From Acheta domesticus (lineage: Eukaryota > Arthropoda > Insecta > Orthoptera > Gryllidae), in the NCBI GenBank assembly GCA_031308135.1, contig JAHLJT010009436.1:117028416-117092415 (forward strand): DNA of 64,000 nt. The letters run 5' to 3'. A program made the position numbers and the translations under genes. This document shows positions 22,425 to 32,879 of the stretch, piece after piece; position 1 is the first letter of the stretch; every line of letters starts with the position of its first letter. The notes below the pieces were generated by a model, which saw only the letters and a list, made by a program, of their open reading frames with translations, was not told where the DNA came from and did no database searches.

Positions 22425-23946
22425 TTAGTGGTGCTACAGAATGGCAAAGACACTCCCGTATTCGTTTTCTATTTCCTTTGGTCTCGGCTAGCTGTTCGGA
22501 CGTGTCACATACTCGTACCAGCTGCCATCTATCGCCGCTCCAAGTAAATTTTTTTGACAATTTTATTAATCATTCGGTTTCCTAATAGTAAAACAGTAAT
22601 ATTATTTTAATAATATTAAAGATCAGTAAAACCTTGTCCTTAATGACAATTTTCTTAGAAAAATGTCAAGCCGTTTTTAAGAAAATGCTAGAGTAAGCTC
22701 TAGAGTAAATTCGAAATTTGAAGGTCTATTTCACAGAAAATATTTGAGTTTTCGAAAAACTTTATTAGAAATAATTTTAAGCACATTCACTCACCTATAC
22801 AATGGAGTTTAAAAATGGCTGAAATTGTACATTTTAAAGGTTTGAGACATATTTCAGAAAAATTACCATTGTACAATTCTTGAAAAAAAAAAACAAAGTA
22901 AGCGTTATGTCATATTAAAGAGTGCAATTAGCACTATCCATTCGAAACGTTTGAAGAAACAATTTGGAGCCATTTATGAGAAAACAGCATTTGGGCGTTT
23001 CTGAAAATGCGGAATTTTGAGCTAGTTTTCCCAGAAAACGGTTGAGTTCTCCAGATAATTTACTTGATATTATTTAAAGGACGTGTACTCGTTAATATAA
23101 TAATGTGAACAAATCGCCGCTAAAACAATTATTAACTACCTGAGAGTTTAGTCAAAAAATCATATTATTGTAATTTTTGAAAAACAGAAGGATAGAGCAG
23201 TATGGCTTATACGTCGTCTCACAAAGTACATTTAGTACTATTCCTTCCAAAAATTTAAAGAAAAAATTTGGAGCCGTTTTTAAGAAAATCTTGTTTTTTG
23301 TAATTTTTTTTAAAAATTGCAAATGTTGCACGCAACTTGTAAAATTTTCAAAATAATGTACATGACCTTAATGAAAGACTAAAGGGATTAGAGAACAAAA
23401 TTCATTTGGAGGAAAAATCTTTATCTTCAATTTTTTAGTTGTAGGAAGACGCCGAAAAAAATTGAATCTTTTGCAATTTTCGAAAATTCAGAGTTAACCG
23501 TGAAAATCGGGCAAATGCCAACTTTATAAGTGTATTTTACCTTATTTTCCCAAGAAATTAAGAAAAATAATGTGGAGGCGTTTTTGAGAAAATTTTGAAA
23601 ATATCCGGGGGCTTCACGTAAATTTTGAAGAAAATTTTTCAAAATCGCAGAGCTTTGACACAGATCAGATGGTCAATGATTTCTTCAACTTTAGAAAAAA
23701 TCGTACGCATTGTTTAGGGGCGAGTGTTGTTCACATACACCGGGCGGACGGACGGACGGACGTTTTTCTTAATTTAGCTACTGAATTTATCCGCTTTTCC
23801 GTTATCACGGCCCGGCAATGAATTTTTTTCTGCCGAAAATTCGCCGTTTTTTCGCGCAGCATTACATAACTTTTCCTATACTACGTGTATACTTCCTATA
23901 CTACGTGCGTATACTCCAAGTATACGCACGTATACGGGAAATTAAA
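22425..23946 (+). repeat. Family A, complete copy (reference)
   Basis: Order of parts: terminus ttagtggtgctacagaatgg; outer region (cagctgccatctatcgccgc); module 1 (about 22640-22960), module 2 (about 22965-23270), module 3 (about 23272-23565), module 4 (about 23575-23700), each opening with a variant of ttggagccgtttttgagaaa; tail with ggggcgagtgttgttcacat, GGAC tract (23747-23762), 'gcattacataac' and a terminal palindrome ending tacgggaaattaaaaa. No frame exceeds 71 codons and none is conserved between copies. No target duplication visible. The size and absence of coding capacity suggest a non-autonomous transposon. Confidence 0.85.
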
Positions 23947-24180
23947 AACAGCGTCTATCACGCACAGTAGTCGACTGGAAACTGTTTCAACCTATTTATT
24001 CCCAACACCGACCATTCCAGCTTCTTAGACAGCCAAGGAAAAGTTTTCACGGAGTGTAGTAGTCTACACACTATTCTATAAGCCTCAGCCATTTTCTTCA
24101 GCAGTAGCAAACGTCCGCAGCATCTTTGATCTGTAATGAAATTATCCACCGCCAAAGCCAAAAGACTGTTGTCCAGCTAG
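23947..24180. other. Spacer with a 67-codon minus-strand frame
   Basis: The frame 24161 to 23958 (minus) has balanced composition and a possible acceptor (tttcattacag) near its start, but I recognise no family. It begins right at the end of a repeat copy. Not supported as a gene. Confidence 0.25.
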
Positions 24181-24460
24181 TATCTCTGGATACTAGTCTT
24201 CCGTATCTAGAGACTCTGCCGGTGACGGTCCCTCGCTGGAAAGCGCAGCGACACAAACGGGACCGCTTAAGCGGAACAATAACCAGCGCCGCCGGGACTA
24301 CGGGACGTGCAAAGCGGACGCCTTTATAAAACTGCTACAGGAGCGGCACTCGCACTCGCACATCGAATGAGAACGGCACAACGGTCGAGTCCGATTGAAA
24401 TGTCTAAGGGATCATCGGGTGGTAGTGGAAGTAAGCGGTTAAGCCAAGTACTTACATGAC
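24181..24460 (+). promoter_or_regulatory. Candidate TATA promoter with short downstream frame
   Basis: A GC-richer patch contains tttataaa at 24323-24330. About 30 nt downstream lies a cactcgcactcgcac stretch where a start site would be expected, followed by ATG at 24367. The frame runs 30 codons (Ser/Gly-rich) to a stop at 24457, or could be spliced at 'caagtactt'. No homology recognised. A promoter of a lost transposon or LTR is equally possible. Confidence 0.25.
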
Positions 24461-25015
24461 AGAAAAATGGTTACGGCTGCTCACGACCTATTCACGTACT
24501 CATGATCGCTCCGTAATGACATAGGATTGCTTATTATCCTGATTAGAATCTATCCATTTTCTAAGACATATAAACAATAAAGAATCTGTATTGGAATCTA
24601 ATCTTTGGAATTACTACAGAAACGCATTATCAAGATTTGGTAACGTAACACTACATTACTTTACAACGCTAACATTTAGAGAGTTTAATGTATTTAAAAT
24701 TCATGAATTATTAATTTACTTATTTTATGCACTCTTCATAAAAATATAACAAATTTCCATGTAGTGACTCATGAACACTACGTACACAAAACGAAATAGG
24801 TGCATTATTTTACATGAAATGAAATGCAACACCACTTCAGGTTATAAACATTTCGTGAGTTGTTACTAGACTATATAACTCCGTAATTGCACATAGACCT
24901 GAAGTTAGTAAGCTAAACAACAAGAAATTCAAGAAGTGTTTTAAATTATACATTGTCAATCTCAAACCAATTAATTTTTTTATTTACAGCATTTCATTTA
25001 AAACAAAGATTTCTG
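24461..25015. other. AT-rich spacer
   Basis: No genes, repeats or hairpins recognised. Confidence 0.4.
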
Positions 25016-25145
25016 TCGCCGACCTGGATAACCGAGGTCGCAAAGGCTGAAGGGCCGTAGCTGCGTCGTGTCTAAAGGGTCGTGGCTTCGAATTCCGCCC
25101 GGGACATGGATGTTTAGTATGTCCGTATACGGTAAATGAGTTCTT
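25016..25145 (+). repeat. tRNA-derived SINE, second copy
   Basis: Opens tcgccgacctggataaccga like the copy at 21390, with box A-like ataaccgaggtcgcaaagg and box B-like gtggcttcgaattccgc. The tail contains 'gtccgtatacggtaaatgag', reminiscent of the inverted sequence near 42375-42390. Degenerate and not a tRNA gene. Confidence 0.55.
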
Positions 25146-25261
25146 CTACCGTTACCCCCAAAATTTAAAACAAATGGTAATTACAATAGTCGCTGATGAC
25201 CTTTTTTATGTTAATTATCATTACCAACAATGAATTTCTAATTATGGAAAGTTCTCTTATA

Positions 25262-25600
25262 AAAAATGATCATGCGGCGTTTCTGAAAATGCGGAATTTT
25301 GAGCTTGTTTTCACAGAAAACGGTTGAGTTTCTGAAAAACTATATGACATTATTTAAAGTACAGCAACTACAAAATGTAATGATGTGAACAAATTGCCGC
25401 AAATTATTTAAAGCAAATGTACTCATTAATACAATAATATCAACAAATCACCGCTAATGTAAATATTAACAATGTGAGATACGAGTCAAATATTTTTTTG
25501 TAATTTTTGATAAAACAAAAGAATCGAGCAATATGTCGTTTATGTCATCCCATAGAGTACATTTACCACTCTACCAAAAGTTTAAAAGAAAAAATAGGAG
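25262..25600 (+). repeat. Family A forward copy, left part
   Basis: Module 2 (gcggcgtttctgaaaatgcgg) with a local duplication of the 'atgtactcattaata' segment, up to 'gtttaaaagaaaaaataggag', where the LTR at 25601 interrupts it. Confidence 0.8.
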
Positions 25601-26252
25601 TGTGGTGTTCGTGCACATGACACCACAATCAGCAGCTAGGGGCGCCGCCGTCCGCAAGGGCGATGCGACGTGCCGCGCCCGTGGTTCGAGCGGCCGCCAG
25701 AGCGAATGCCAGCGGCAGCCGCTGGCCACGAAGCAGCGAGCCCGAGCGTTCCGCTCGGGCGGTTCAGGCGGACCAGGAGAGACTCCCCTCGCCGCCCGGG
25801 AGGGGCTAGCGACGCCCTCCCCCTTCGGAGCGGAGACAGGAGAGACGGGACCCAGTCAACGGGCGCAAGGATCGGGAGCCCCACCCGACCGTGGACGTTC
25901 GCACGCAGGAGGCCGTGCGACCAGCCGCCGTGCCAGTCCCGCACGGAGGGGCAACGGGGGGCAACAGAGACTCGTGGAGCAGCCGCGCCGGGAGACGTGC
26001 GGAACAGGTGTCGCGCCTAGCGACACGAGAGAAGTCGTCTACGGCGCACACTGCGCCTGGAGGAGAGAGCCGCGCCGCAGGACGGGTGTCGAGTCTAGCG
26101 ACACGCAGGAAAGGGTCGTGCCTGTCTCACCCATCATCAGGAGAAGAGCAATTCCAATATTGTACGATTGTAAATGTGTTCAGCAATCGTTATGGGGATA
26201 TTAATAAAGCATTGTTAAGTTGAGTCCTGTCTTTGATAATTTGAACACATCA
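25601..26252. mobile_element. Solo LTR inserted in family A
   Basis: Begins tgtggtgttc and ends gaacacatca: TG...CA ends with an imperfect 10-bp terminal inverted repeat. It is flanked on both sides by aggag (25596-25600 and 26253-26257), a 5-bp target duplication. Uninterrupted family A copies read through this point (agaaaaaatttggagccg), confirming the empty site. AATAAA at 26203-26208, about 45 bp from the right end, fits the polyadenylation signal of an LTR transcribed left to right. The GC-rich body gives a long open frame (25533-26204) that starts in family A and crosses the boundary, so it is not a gene. Gypsy or BEL origin not decided. Confidence 0.88.
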
Positions 26253-26810
26253 AGGAGCCGTTTAGAAAATCTTGTTTTTGTTATTTTTTAAAATTACACA
26301 AATTGCACGCAATATTGTTCGAAAAACCACTAAAATTATCGAAAAAAATGTACGTCACATTAATGAAAGAATTTACTACGGAGAACAATTTTTTATTTTT
26401 TTAAGGAAAAATCTCTATCTTCAATTTTGTAGTTGTAGGAAGACGCTGAAAAAATTAAACTTTTGCAATTTTCGAAAATTCGGAGTTAACTGTGAAAATC
26501 GGACCTATACCAGCTTTATGACTGTATTTCACTCTATTCTTATAAGAAATTTGCAGAAAACAATTGCAGCCGTTTTTGAGAAAATTTTGAAAATGTCCGC
26601 GGGGCTTCATGTAAAGTATCCTCAAATTTTAAAGAAAGTCTTTTAAAATCGACGCGCCTCGAGTCAAGCCAAATCGACTGGGAAATAACAATATTGAAAA
26701 AAATTCCTACGTATGGTTTAGGCGGTAGTCGTGTTAACACGACGGACGGACGTTTTGAAAAAAAAACTTTTTTCGGTATCAGGGGATCCAATACGAATAA
26801 AAAGTAAAAT
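26253..26810 (+). repeat. Family A forward copy, right part
   Basis: Resumes at 'aggagccgtttagaaaatct' with modules 3 and 4 and a shortened tail (ggtttaggcggtagtcgtgt, acggacggacgttttg, cggtatcaggggatccaa). The terminal palindrome is absent. A 124-codon frame crosses module 3 but carries no known domain. Confidence 0.8.
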
Positions 26811-26869
26811 GAAATCTGCAGCGCGATTTACTTAATTCAATTGTTCACTTAAAGATGGCAAAAACATAG

Positions 26870-27250
26870 TTGCCAACGTCGTGAGAGAAAATAGTAGCGT
26901 GTAGAGTGAAAATTGCCTTTATTACCGGGGTTTAATCATCGCCACCTACATAGATCTCTGTAGGTGGCGTTTGTTAAATTCCCGGCATACACTAAGACTG
27001 CAGCGCCAAAACACGAAAAAGCGCGTTTTTTGAAATTTATTTGAATCTAATGCTGGCCTTGCATTAGAAATTCGTTTCCGCAATATCTTTCAGCAATTTC
27101 TTTTTACTTCTTGCGGTCATCTTTACACTAGCAAGAGGAACGAAGGTCAGAAAGAGCTCAGCAAGATCTTTCCGGCAAGATATTGCGGATTGTTTTAGAT
27201 TATGACCATTTGTTGCCATTGGAGAGTCACGAGGAAAATGGGAAGTCACG
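26870..27250 (+). repeat. Repeat family C, copy 1
   Basis: Core hairpin: cgccacctaca (26941-26951) pairs with tgtaggtggcg (26959-26969), extended by 'taccggggtttaa' against 'ttaaattcccggcata'. The same region recurs, with different bases but a preserved stem, at about 32955-33025. Function unknown; no coding capacity. Confidence 0.55.
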
Positions 27251-27305
27251 AGGAAATGAACTTAAGTGACGTTATATCACAGTATACGTATACGTGGGTA
27301 TACAC

Positions 27306-28063
27306 CAGTGGCGTAGCGTGACTCGCTCGTTTGGGGATGTTCAACAATAACGCAAACTGAAGACATCATGATGTTTAATGTTCTCTAGAATATTATGTTG
27401 TTGAAAAATATGATACAATACTTCAACAGATTAATGTTAGGAGACTTCTTGAAAGCAAATTATGAAATGGCTCAGCTTTAGCTCTCATGCGCGATTGGCA
27501 ATGAGATTACTTGTGAATTTAGATATGAGTATTTCAAACCAAAATAATATTTAATATATTAGTAAGAATTTAACTTCTTAGATATTAATTCAGAATTAGT
27601 GGGCAAGCACTATTTCTACTGTTTGTACCCATTAACAAGCACAGAATCACGAGTGAGAAAAAATATTTCTCTGACAACCTCAAGCGTGCTGCGATCTCGT
27701 GCACAAACGAGCAACTTGCTCATAACCCTTTTCTCGGCCGTAAGCTAACTTCTCGGGACTCGAGAATTAGGGGCAGAAGTGAAGAGGGGAGGGGGCAACC
27801 TCGCCGTCTGCGCATGCATCATTGCTCTTCGCAATCTCCCGGAAGACGCTAGAAGCATTTTAGCGTCCCAGCAATCAGAGGTCAGCTTGTAACAACGCGC
27901 CGAATTCAATCACAGGAAATCACTTTAAAATTAATACAAAACGTGTTTCGTCCAAAGTGTTTCACTCACTTGGAAGATTAACAATACAATATTTATGGTT
28001 CTTTGATTAATATTTTACGTGGGGATGCTCAGCATCTTAGCGTCCCCTGACGCTACGCCACTG
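27306..28063. mobile_element. hAT-type MITE with 8-bp target duplication
   Basis: Ends are inverted: cagtggcgtagcgt at the left and acgctacgccactg at the right. The flanks gtatacac (27298-27305) and gcatacac (28064-28071) match at 7 of 8 positions, as expected of the 8-bp duplication made by hAT transposases. The 758-bp interior is AT-rich with no transposase, hence non-autonomous. Confidence 0.88.
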
Positions 28064-28255
28064 GCATACACGGTATACGTATACGTATATGTGGTTTTAC
28101 CTTTTTCCGAAATGGCGAATAGAAGGCAGAATAGTCGAGTCGCAGTCGTATTTATTGTGCCAAATGAAGAGATGAAGTAACGCCGACGATTGATGTGAAC
28201 CCGTGACTGGATTATAAGAAGGAAGTAAAAGAGGGGTTTTCTCGAATTTGGTACA
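28037..28255 (+). repeat. Local duplication, unit 1
   Basis: Contains the last ~27 bp of the hAT element and about 190 bp of right flank (ggtatacgtatacg, ttccgaaatggcga, gccaaatgaagagatgaag, cgacgattgatgtgaacccg). A second copy sits at 28588-28800 with roughly 90% identity by eye. The copy boundary lies inside the hAT element, so the duplication happened after the insertion. Confidence 0.8.
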
Positions 28256-28587
28256 ATTGAAATTTAAGAGTCTCATAAAACAAAAAGTGTTTTGTGGACT
28301 TCACTTCGATTCATGTAGGAGAAAAATAATTTTCTTTTTATAAAAACGGCAATAATTAATCGGTAAAAAAGATACTGATATATTGTACTGATATATTGTA
28401 GATTAATTTTAAAATTAATAATCATGGGACATCTATAGCTGAACCAAAATTTAAACCATTCGATAATCAACCATAGATGGTTTAGAATATTTATTACTAT
28501 TTCTTTTCTTGTATTAAACCTTTTCCATGCACCCATGTTACAACAACAAACGCATATTACAATGCAAGATAATACATCTGTGTTACA

Positions 28588-28800
28588 TTAGCGTCCCCTG
28601 ACGCTACGCCACTGGTATAAACGGTATACGTATACGTGGTTTTACCTTTTTCCGAAATGGCGAGTAGAAGGTAAAAGAGTCGAGCCGCAGTCGTACTTAT
28701 TGTGCCAAATGAAGAGATGAAGAAACGCCGACGATTGATGTGAACCCGTGACTGGATTTTAAGAAGAAACGAAAAGAGGGGTTTACTCGATTTACTTTAT
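28588..28800 (+). repeat. Local duplication, unit 2
   Basis: Same order as unit 1, starting attagcgtcccctgacgctac and ending near gaggggtttactcga. Only the right tip of the hAT element is included. Between the units (28256-28587) is unrelated AT-rich sequence. Confidence 0.8.
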
Positions 28801-29129
28801 CTGCTTTTCATGCGCATGCAACCGTTAGGCAGAGAGGGGCTCGAGGGGCTGAATCCCTCCCCGAAATTCTTATCATTTTTCCATTCATTCATTACTTATT
28901 TATTACTTTAAATTTATCCAAATATTTCGACATGTATAAATGTACAGACAGACAGATTTACTTGAAATGAAGACATTCTTCCAAGTTTCCCGAAACTTCT
29001 TCCAGGCTTCGCTTCCATCTATGAAATGAACTAGTTGTAAAATTTAGCTCCATACTTTGACTCCAACATCACTCTCTGCAGTAAAACTCAATATGAACTA
29101 TGGTGTAAAAACGCTTCCACCATACATGC

Positions 29130-29399
29130 TAACCTCGAGGTGCTGAAAGTCTTAGAGAACTGCGATCCAGTATATTTACATACTGTTAGATACTTACTAT
29201 CTTAGGTACCTTGCCAGAAACAACTGCTAGTGTGGAGAGGTCATTCTCTACAATGAAGAGAGTAAAAAGTTTTATACGTAGTGTAATGCGTGATAACAGA
29301 ATCAGTGCACTAGTTATTATTTCAATTCATAGGGATATCACTGTGGACAAAATGATTGACATTAAGGCTGGAAAGAAGATCAGAAAATTGCATTTGTAG
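29130..29399 (+). pseudogene. hAT transposase C-terminal (dimerisation) remnant
   Basis: The frame 29211-29399 contains LPE then TTASVERSFSTMKRVKSFI, an (M/V)RDNR block and an IHRDI-like block. This is the hAT C-terminal dimerisation domain, as in ZMYM-type and other domesticated hAT proteins. An upstream piece in another frame (29130-29205, 'VLENCDPVYLHTVRYLL') supplies the residues just before it, with a stop and frameshift at about 29203. The catalytic core is missing. A hAT-like right end (cctcgctacggccctg) at about 29617-29632 probably closes the element; the left end is not clear, perhaps near 28841. Confidence 0.8.
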
Positions 29400-29639
29400 T
29401 TGACGCCTCCTGCAGTTTGGATTATTGGAATAGAAAATAATAAATTAAATATTGTGTTTAAACTTTCGAAATAATGTTATGCGGAAATAATGTTTAAATA
29501 TGTTTAAAATCATGTTGGTGTTTCATTTTTTAAGAGCATCTCTTGTAAACAAACCCGATAAAGATATTATAATAAATCTCGTATAATCCATTTTTTAAAT
29601 TTTGGAAGCCCCTCCCGAGAAATAATCCTCGCTACGGCC

Positions 29640-30075
29640 CTGGTGACCGTGTATCATTTGCTTCTTCTAGCAAAATATTGCTTCAGTCCAATTCTAGTCC
29701 CAGCAACAGCCGGCAATAATTTTCCGAGGACGGAAACACACGAGTTTACATTACGACTGGAATATCTAGCAAGACACATTGCTAACATCGGAAATATTTA
29801 TTACCGCAATGTTTACATTGGTAATTTTTCCTGCGAAATAATATTGCTCGCCATTTTCTAGGAAGTGTAAAGCCAACATAATGGCCGGATCCGAAAACAA
29901 ATTAGGCCATCCTTATGAGGAGACCGAGACGCGTCGAATAACACCTCACATGTCTCGATTGGTGCACGGGAAATGGTCTAAGCGTGACGGACCCGCATAC
30001 AAGCACATACGCACACTCTGGTTTACTCAAATACAGATTTGGGACTGGCAGAATTCGCCGACGCTGTAAAGTGTT
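29640..30075 (+). repeat. Repeat family C, copy 2 (right part)
   Basis: From 29883 (ggccggatccgaaaacaaat) through tgtctcgattggtgcacgg to 'cgcacactctgg' it aligns with 33085-33230. The 62-codon frame here is interrupted in the sister copy, so it is unlikely to be a gene. Confidence 0.55.
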
Positions 30076-30271
30076 TTAAAAGTATTTTCATGTGTTGAAA
30101 ATTTCTTTCATACTTGATTTCCTTAATGCCTAGCTTTGTTCAAATATGTTTTTCCAGTATTTGGTATTGGACTTACCAATGAATCGTAGTAGCTGTTAAT
30201 ATTATACTTCCGTTCAAAAATTCCGAACATACCGCCTTGTTTATTACCTCTATACGGAATATGAACTGGTA

Positions 30272-30501
30272 CAACTGCGATTTTTCTAACTTTTCCTCTG
30301 AAGGCCCCTCTTTACGATGGAATGTGTCACGGTATTTCGCGTCTTTCTCTGTCTGCCGCTACACATCGCATGATCGCGACCGTATCAAGCAGTGCTTACG
30401 ATCATGCGATTTCTAGCGGCAAAACAGAAAGACGCGAAATGTCGTGCGATATTCCATTGTGTTCAAAGGGGCTTGGGAGGCAGAGTTAGTAAAATTGCAC
30501 T
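30272..30501. mobile_element. Palindromic MITE, family D (copy 3)
   Basis: Left end actgcgatttttctaac, right end gttagtaaaattgca; core tacgatggaatgtgtcacgg, gcatgatcgcgaccgtatca and their inverse. The inner arms (gcgtctttctctgtctgccg and its near-inverse) are diverged. Ends are flanked by TA-containing sequence. Confidence 0.8.
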
Positions 30502-30576
30502 CTAATATTGCAATTTCAAAATTATAATCGCCGTAACTTGCAGGTATGATTGATGCAAATTGTTAAAATTTAGTAC

Positions 30577-32166
30577 AACTATATTTTTACTTTCCCGTAT
30601 ACGTACGTATATTCCGAGTAATATACGTAGTGTAGGGAAAGTTATGTAATGCTCCGCGAAAAAATGGCGAATTTTCGGCGAAAAAAAATTCGTTTCCGGG
30701 CCCTGATAACGAAAAAGTGGATAAATTCAGTTGCTAAATTAAGAAAAAAATCCCTAACACGTGGTGTTGCCAGAATCCCGGATTCATAAGTCCTCTTTAC
30801 CGAAAAACCTATTGAAAGCAAAACGTCCGTCCGTCCGTCTGTGAACAACAATAGTACCTAAGCCATAGCGGACGATTTTTTTTCAAATTGAAGAAACCCA
30901 TGTCGATCTGGCTCGAGTCGAAGCTTTGAGATTTTGAAAAATATTCTGTAAAATTTGGGGGTACTTTACATAATGCCCCGCGAACGTTTTCAAACTTTTC
31001 TCAAAAACAGCTCCAAATTTTGTCTTCAAATTTATTGTAGGAATAGGATAAAATACACATATTAAGGTGGCATAGGTGTGATTTTCATCGATAACTCTGA
31101 ATTTCGAAAATTGCGAAAGTTTGAATTTTATTCGGCGTCTTCCGCCAACTACAAAATTAAAGATTTTTCCTTCAAATAAGATTTGTTCTTCATGTAGAGT
31201 TCTTTCTTTAAGGTTATGTACATTTTTTTGAAAATTTCAGTAGTTTTCGCGCAATAGTGCGTATGGTTTGTGCAATTTTAAAAAAATTACAAAAACAAGA
31301 TTTTCTCAGAAACGGCTCCGAACTTTTTCTTTAAACTTTTGGTACGGATAGTGCTAAATGTACTCTATGAGATGACATAAATGCCATCTTCCTGTATGCT
31401 TTTCTTTTTTTTTCCAAAATTGCAAAAATGTAATTTTTGTGACTCGTCTCTCACGTCATTAATATTTACATTAGCGACGATTTGTTAATATTATTATATT
31501 TATGAGTACATGTGCTTTAAATAACGTCAAGTAAAGTTTAAAGAAAACACAACTGTTTTCTGTGAAAACTAGCTCAAATTTCCGCATTTTCACAAACGCT
31601 CAAACGCCATTTTCTCATAAATGGCAAAAAAATTCTTGAAACGTTTCGATCGGATAGTGCTAATTGCACTCTTTAATATGACATAAAGTTTATTTTGAGG
31701 TACTTTTTGTTTTTTCAAAAATTACACGAATGTAATATTTTTGAAATTTCTCTCACTTGTTTAATATGCACATTACCAGCAATTCGTAAACATTATTACA
31801 TTTGTGAGTGTAAATGCTTCAGATGACTTTAAATGAGTGTTTCGAAAACTCAAAAATTTTCTGTGAAAAACAGCGTCAAATTTTGCATTTCTAGTGTCGC
31901 TTAAACGCCATTTTCTTAAACGACTTCAATTTTTTTAAAAAAAGTTGGTATTTTGGACGAGGTTTTACTGTTCTTTAATATTCTAAAACTAATATTCCCA
32001 TCTACCATTAGCAAAACGAACAATTATGAAAATGTCAAAAAATGTACTTTGGGCGGTGATAAATGGCAGCTGGCACGAATATGTTGCAATCCCAAAAAGC
32101 TAGCCCAGACTCAAGGAAATATAAAACTAATTCGGGAAAGTCTGTGCCATTCTGTGGCACCACTAG
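30577..32166 (-). repeat. Family A, complete reverse copy
   Basis: Begins with the terminal palindrome (tactttcccgtatacgtacg), then 'gggaaagttatgtaatgc', tail with inverted GGAC (30826-30840), modules 4, 3, 2, 1 and outer region, and ends 'tgtggcaccactag' at 32166. Together with 22425-23946 it fixes the order and length (about 1.5-1.6 kb) of the family. No conserved coding frame. Confidence 0.85.
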
Positions 32167-32879
32167 GTTTTGTTTTCTAATATGAACATAAACGATCACC
32201 TGTAAACTGGTCTTCTGTGTTATCCTCTAATATTATTATAAGATCATTCTCAATTAGTTCCGAAAATTCTGACGCGAAATTTTCTACAAGTACATTTGAC
32301 ATTTGTAGCAAAATCTTCTACTACTAAATCTATCTAATTTGCATAACACTTCCATAATTTTGTCCTCTAATATTTTGAGATTTTTAAAGTCTACAAACTC
32401 AGGCTGATTTGTGTTCTGAAGCGAATAAAGCTTGTCTCACGTTGTGACAAATGCCTTTACTTTCATGGTGACTATGTAGAAAAATAAAGAAGACATTGTA
32501 AATCTTTAAGTAATAAAATCATCTTATCTCGATTTGTCTTTTTTTATAGCCTATCGGAACTTGAGAAAAATAGCCGTCGTATATATGTATAAATGTGTGT
32601 ATACATATACACACATAATGTGTATATGTATACACGCATTAAAAAGTTGCTATTTTGTATGTTTATGTGAATAAGTTGTAAGTCACATTGAAATGAAAAT
32701 CGATTTATGCAAGAAATGTATTCTTTAATAATACTTAATGTTTTTGTTTTCTTAGTATTCACTTGTGTTCTTCAAATTTAATGTTCCAAGGAAATTTGCA
32801 AAGTTATTATAAAAAATACGGATGAAATACTTCACTTTTACCACTGCACAATAATTTCGGCCGGGCGATATTCATTTTT
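32167..32879. other. AT-rich spacer with tg/ca palindrome
   Basis: Around 32580-32635 alternating 'tgtgtatacatatacacaca' type sequence forms a hairpin-prone purine/pyrimidine tract. Otherwise nothing recognised. Confidence 0.4.

Noticed and set aside
25533..26204. 223-codon GC-rich open frame as a gene
   Set aside because: It begins in a family A repeat and crosses into an element with TG...CA ends and aggag duplications; the frame is a by-product of a GC-rich LTR.
26272..26646. 124-codon frame across family A module 3 as a protein shared by copies
   Set aside because: Equivalent frames in other copies (for example 48041-48274 and 7979-8209) share scattered residues only because the DNA is homologous; stops and frameshifts are placed at random.
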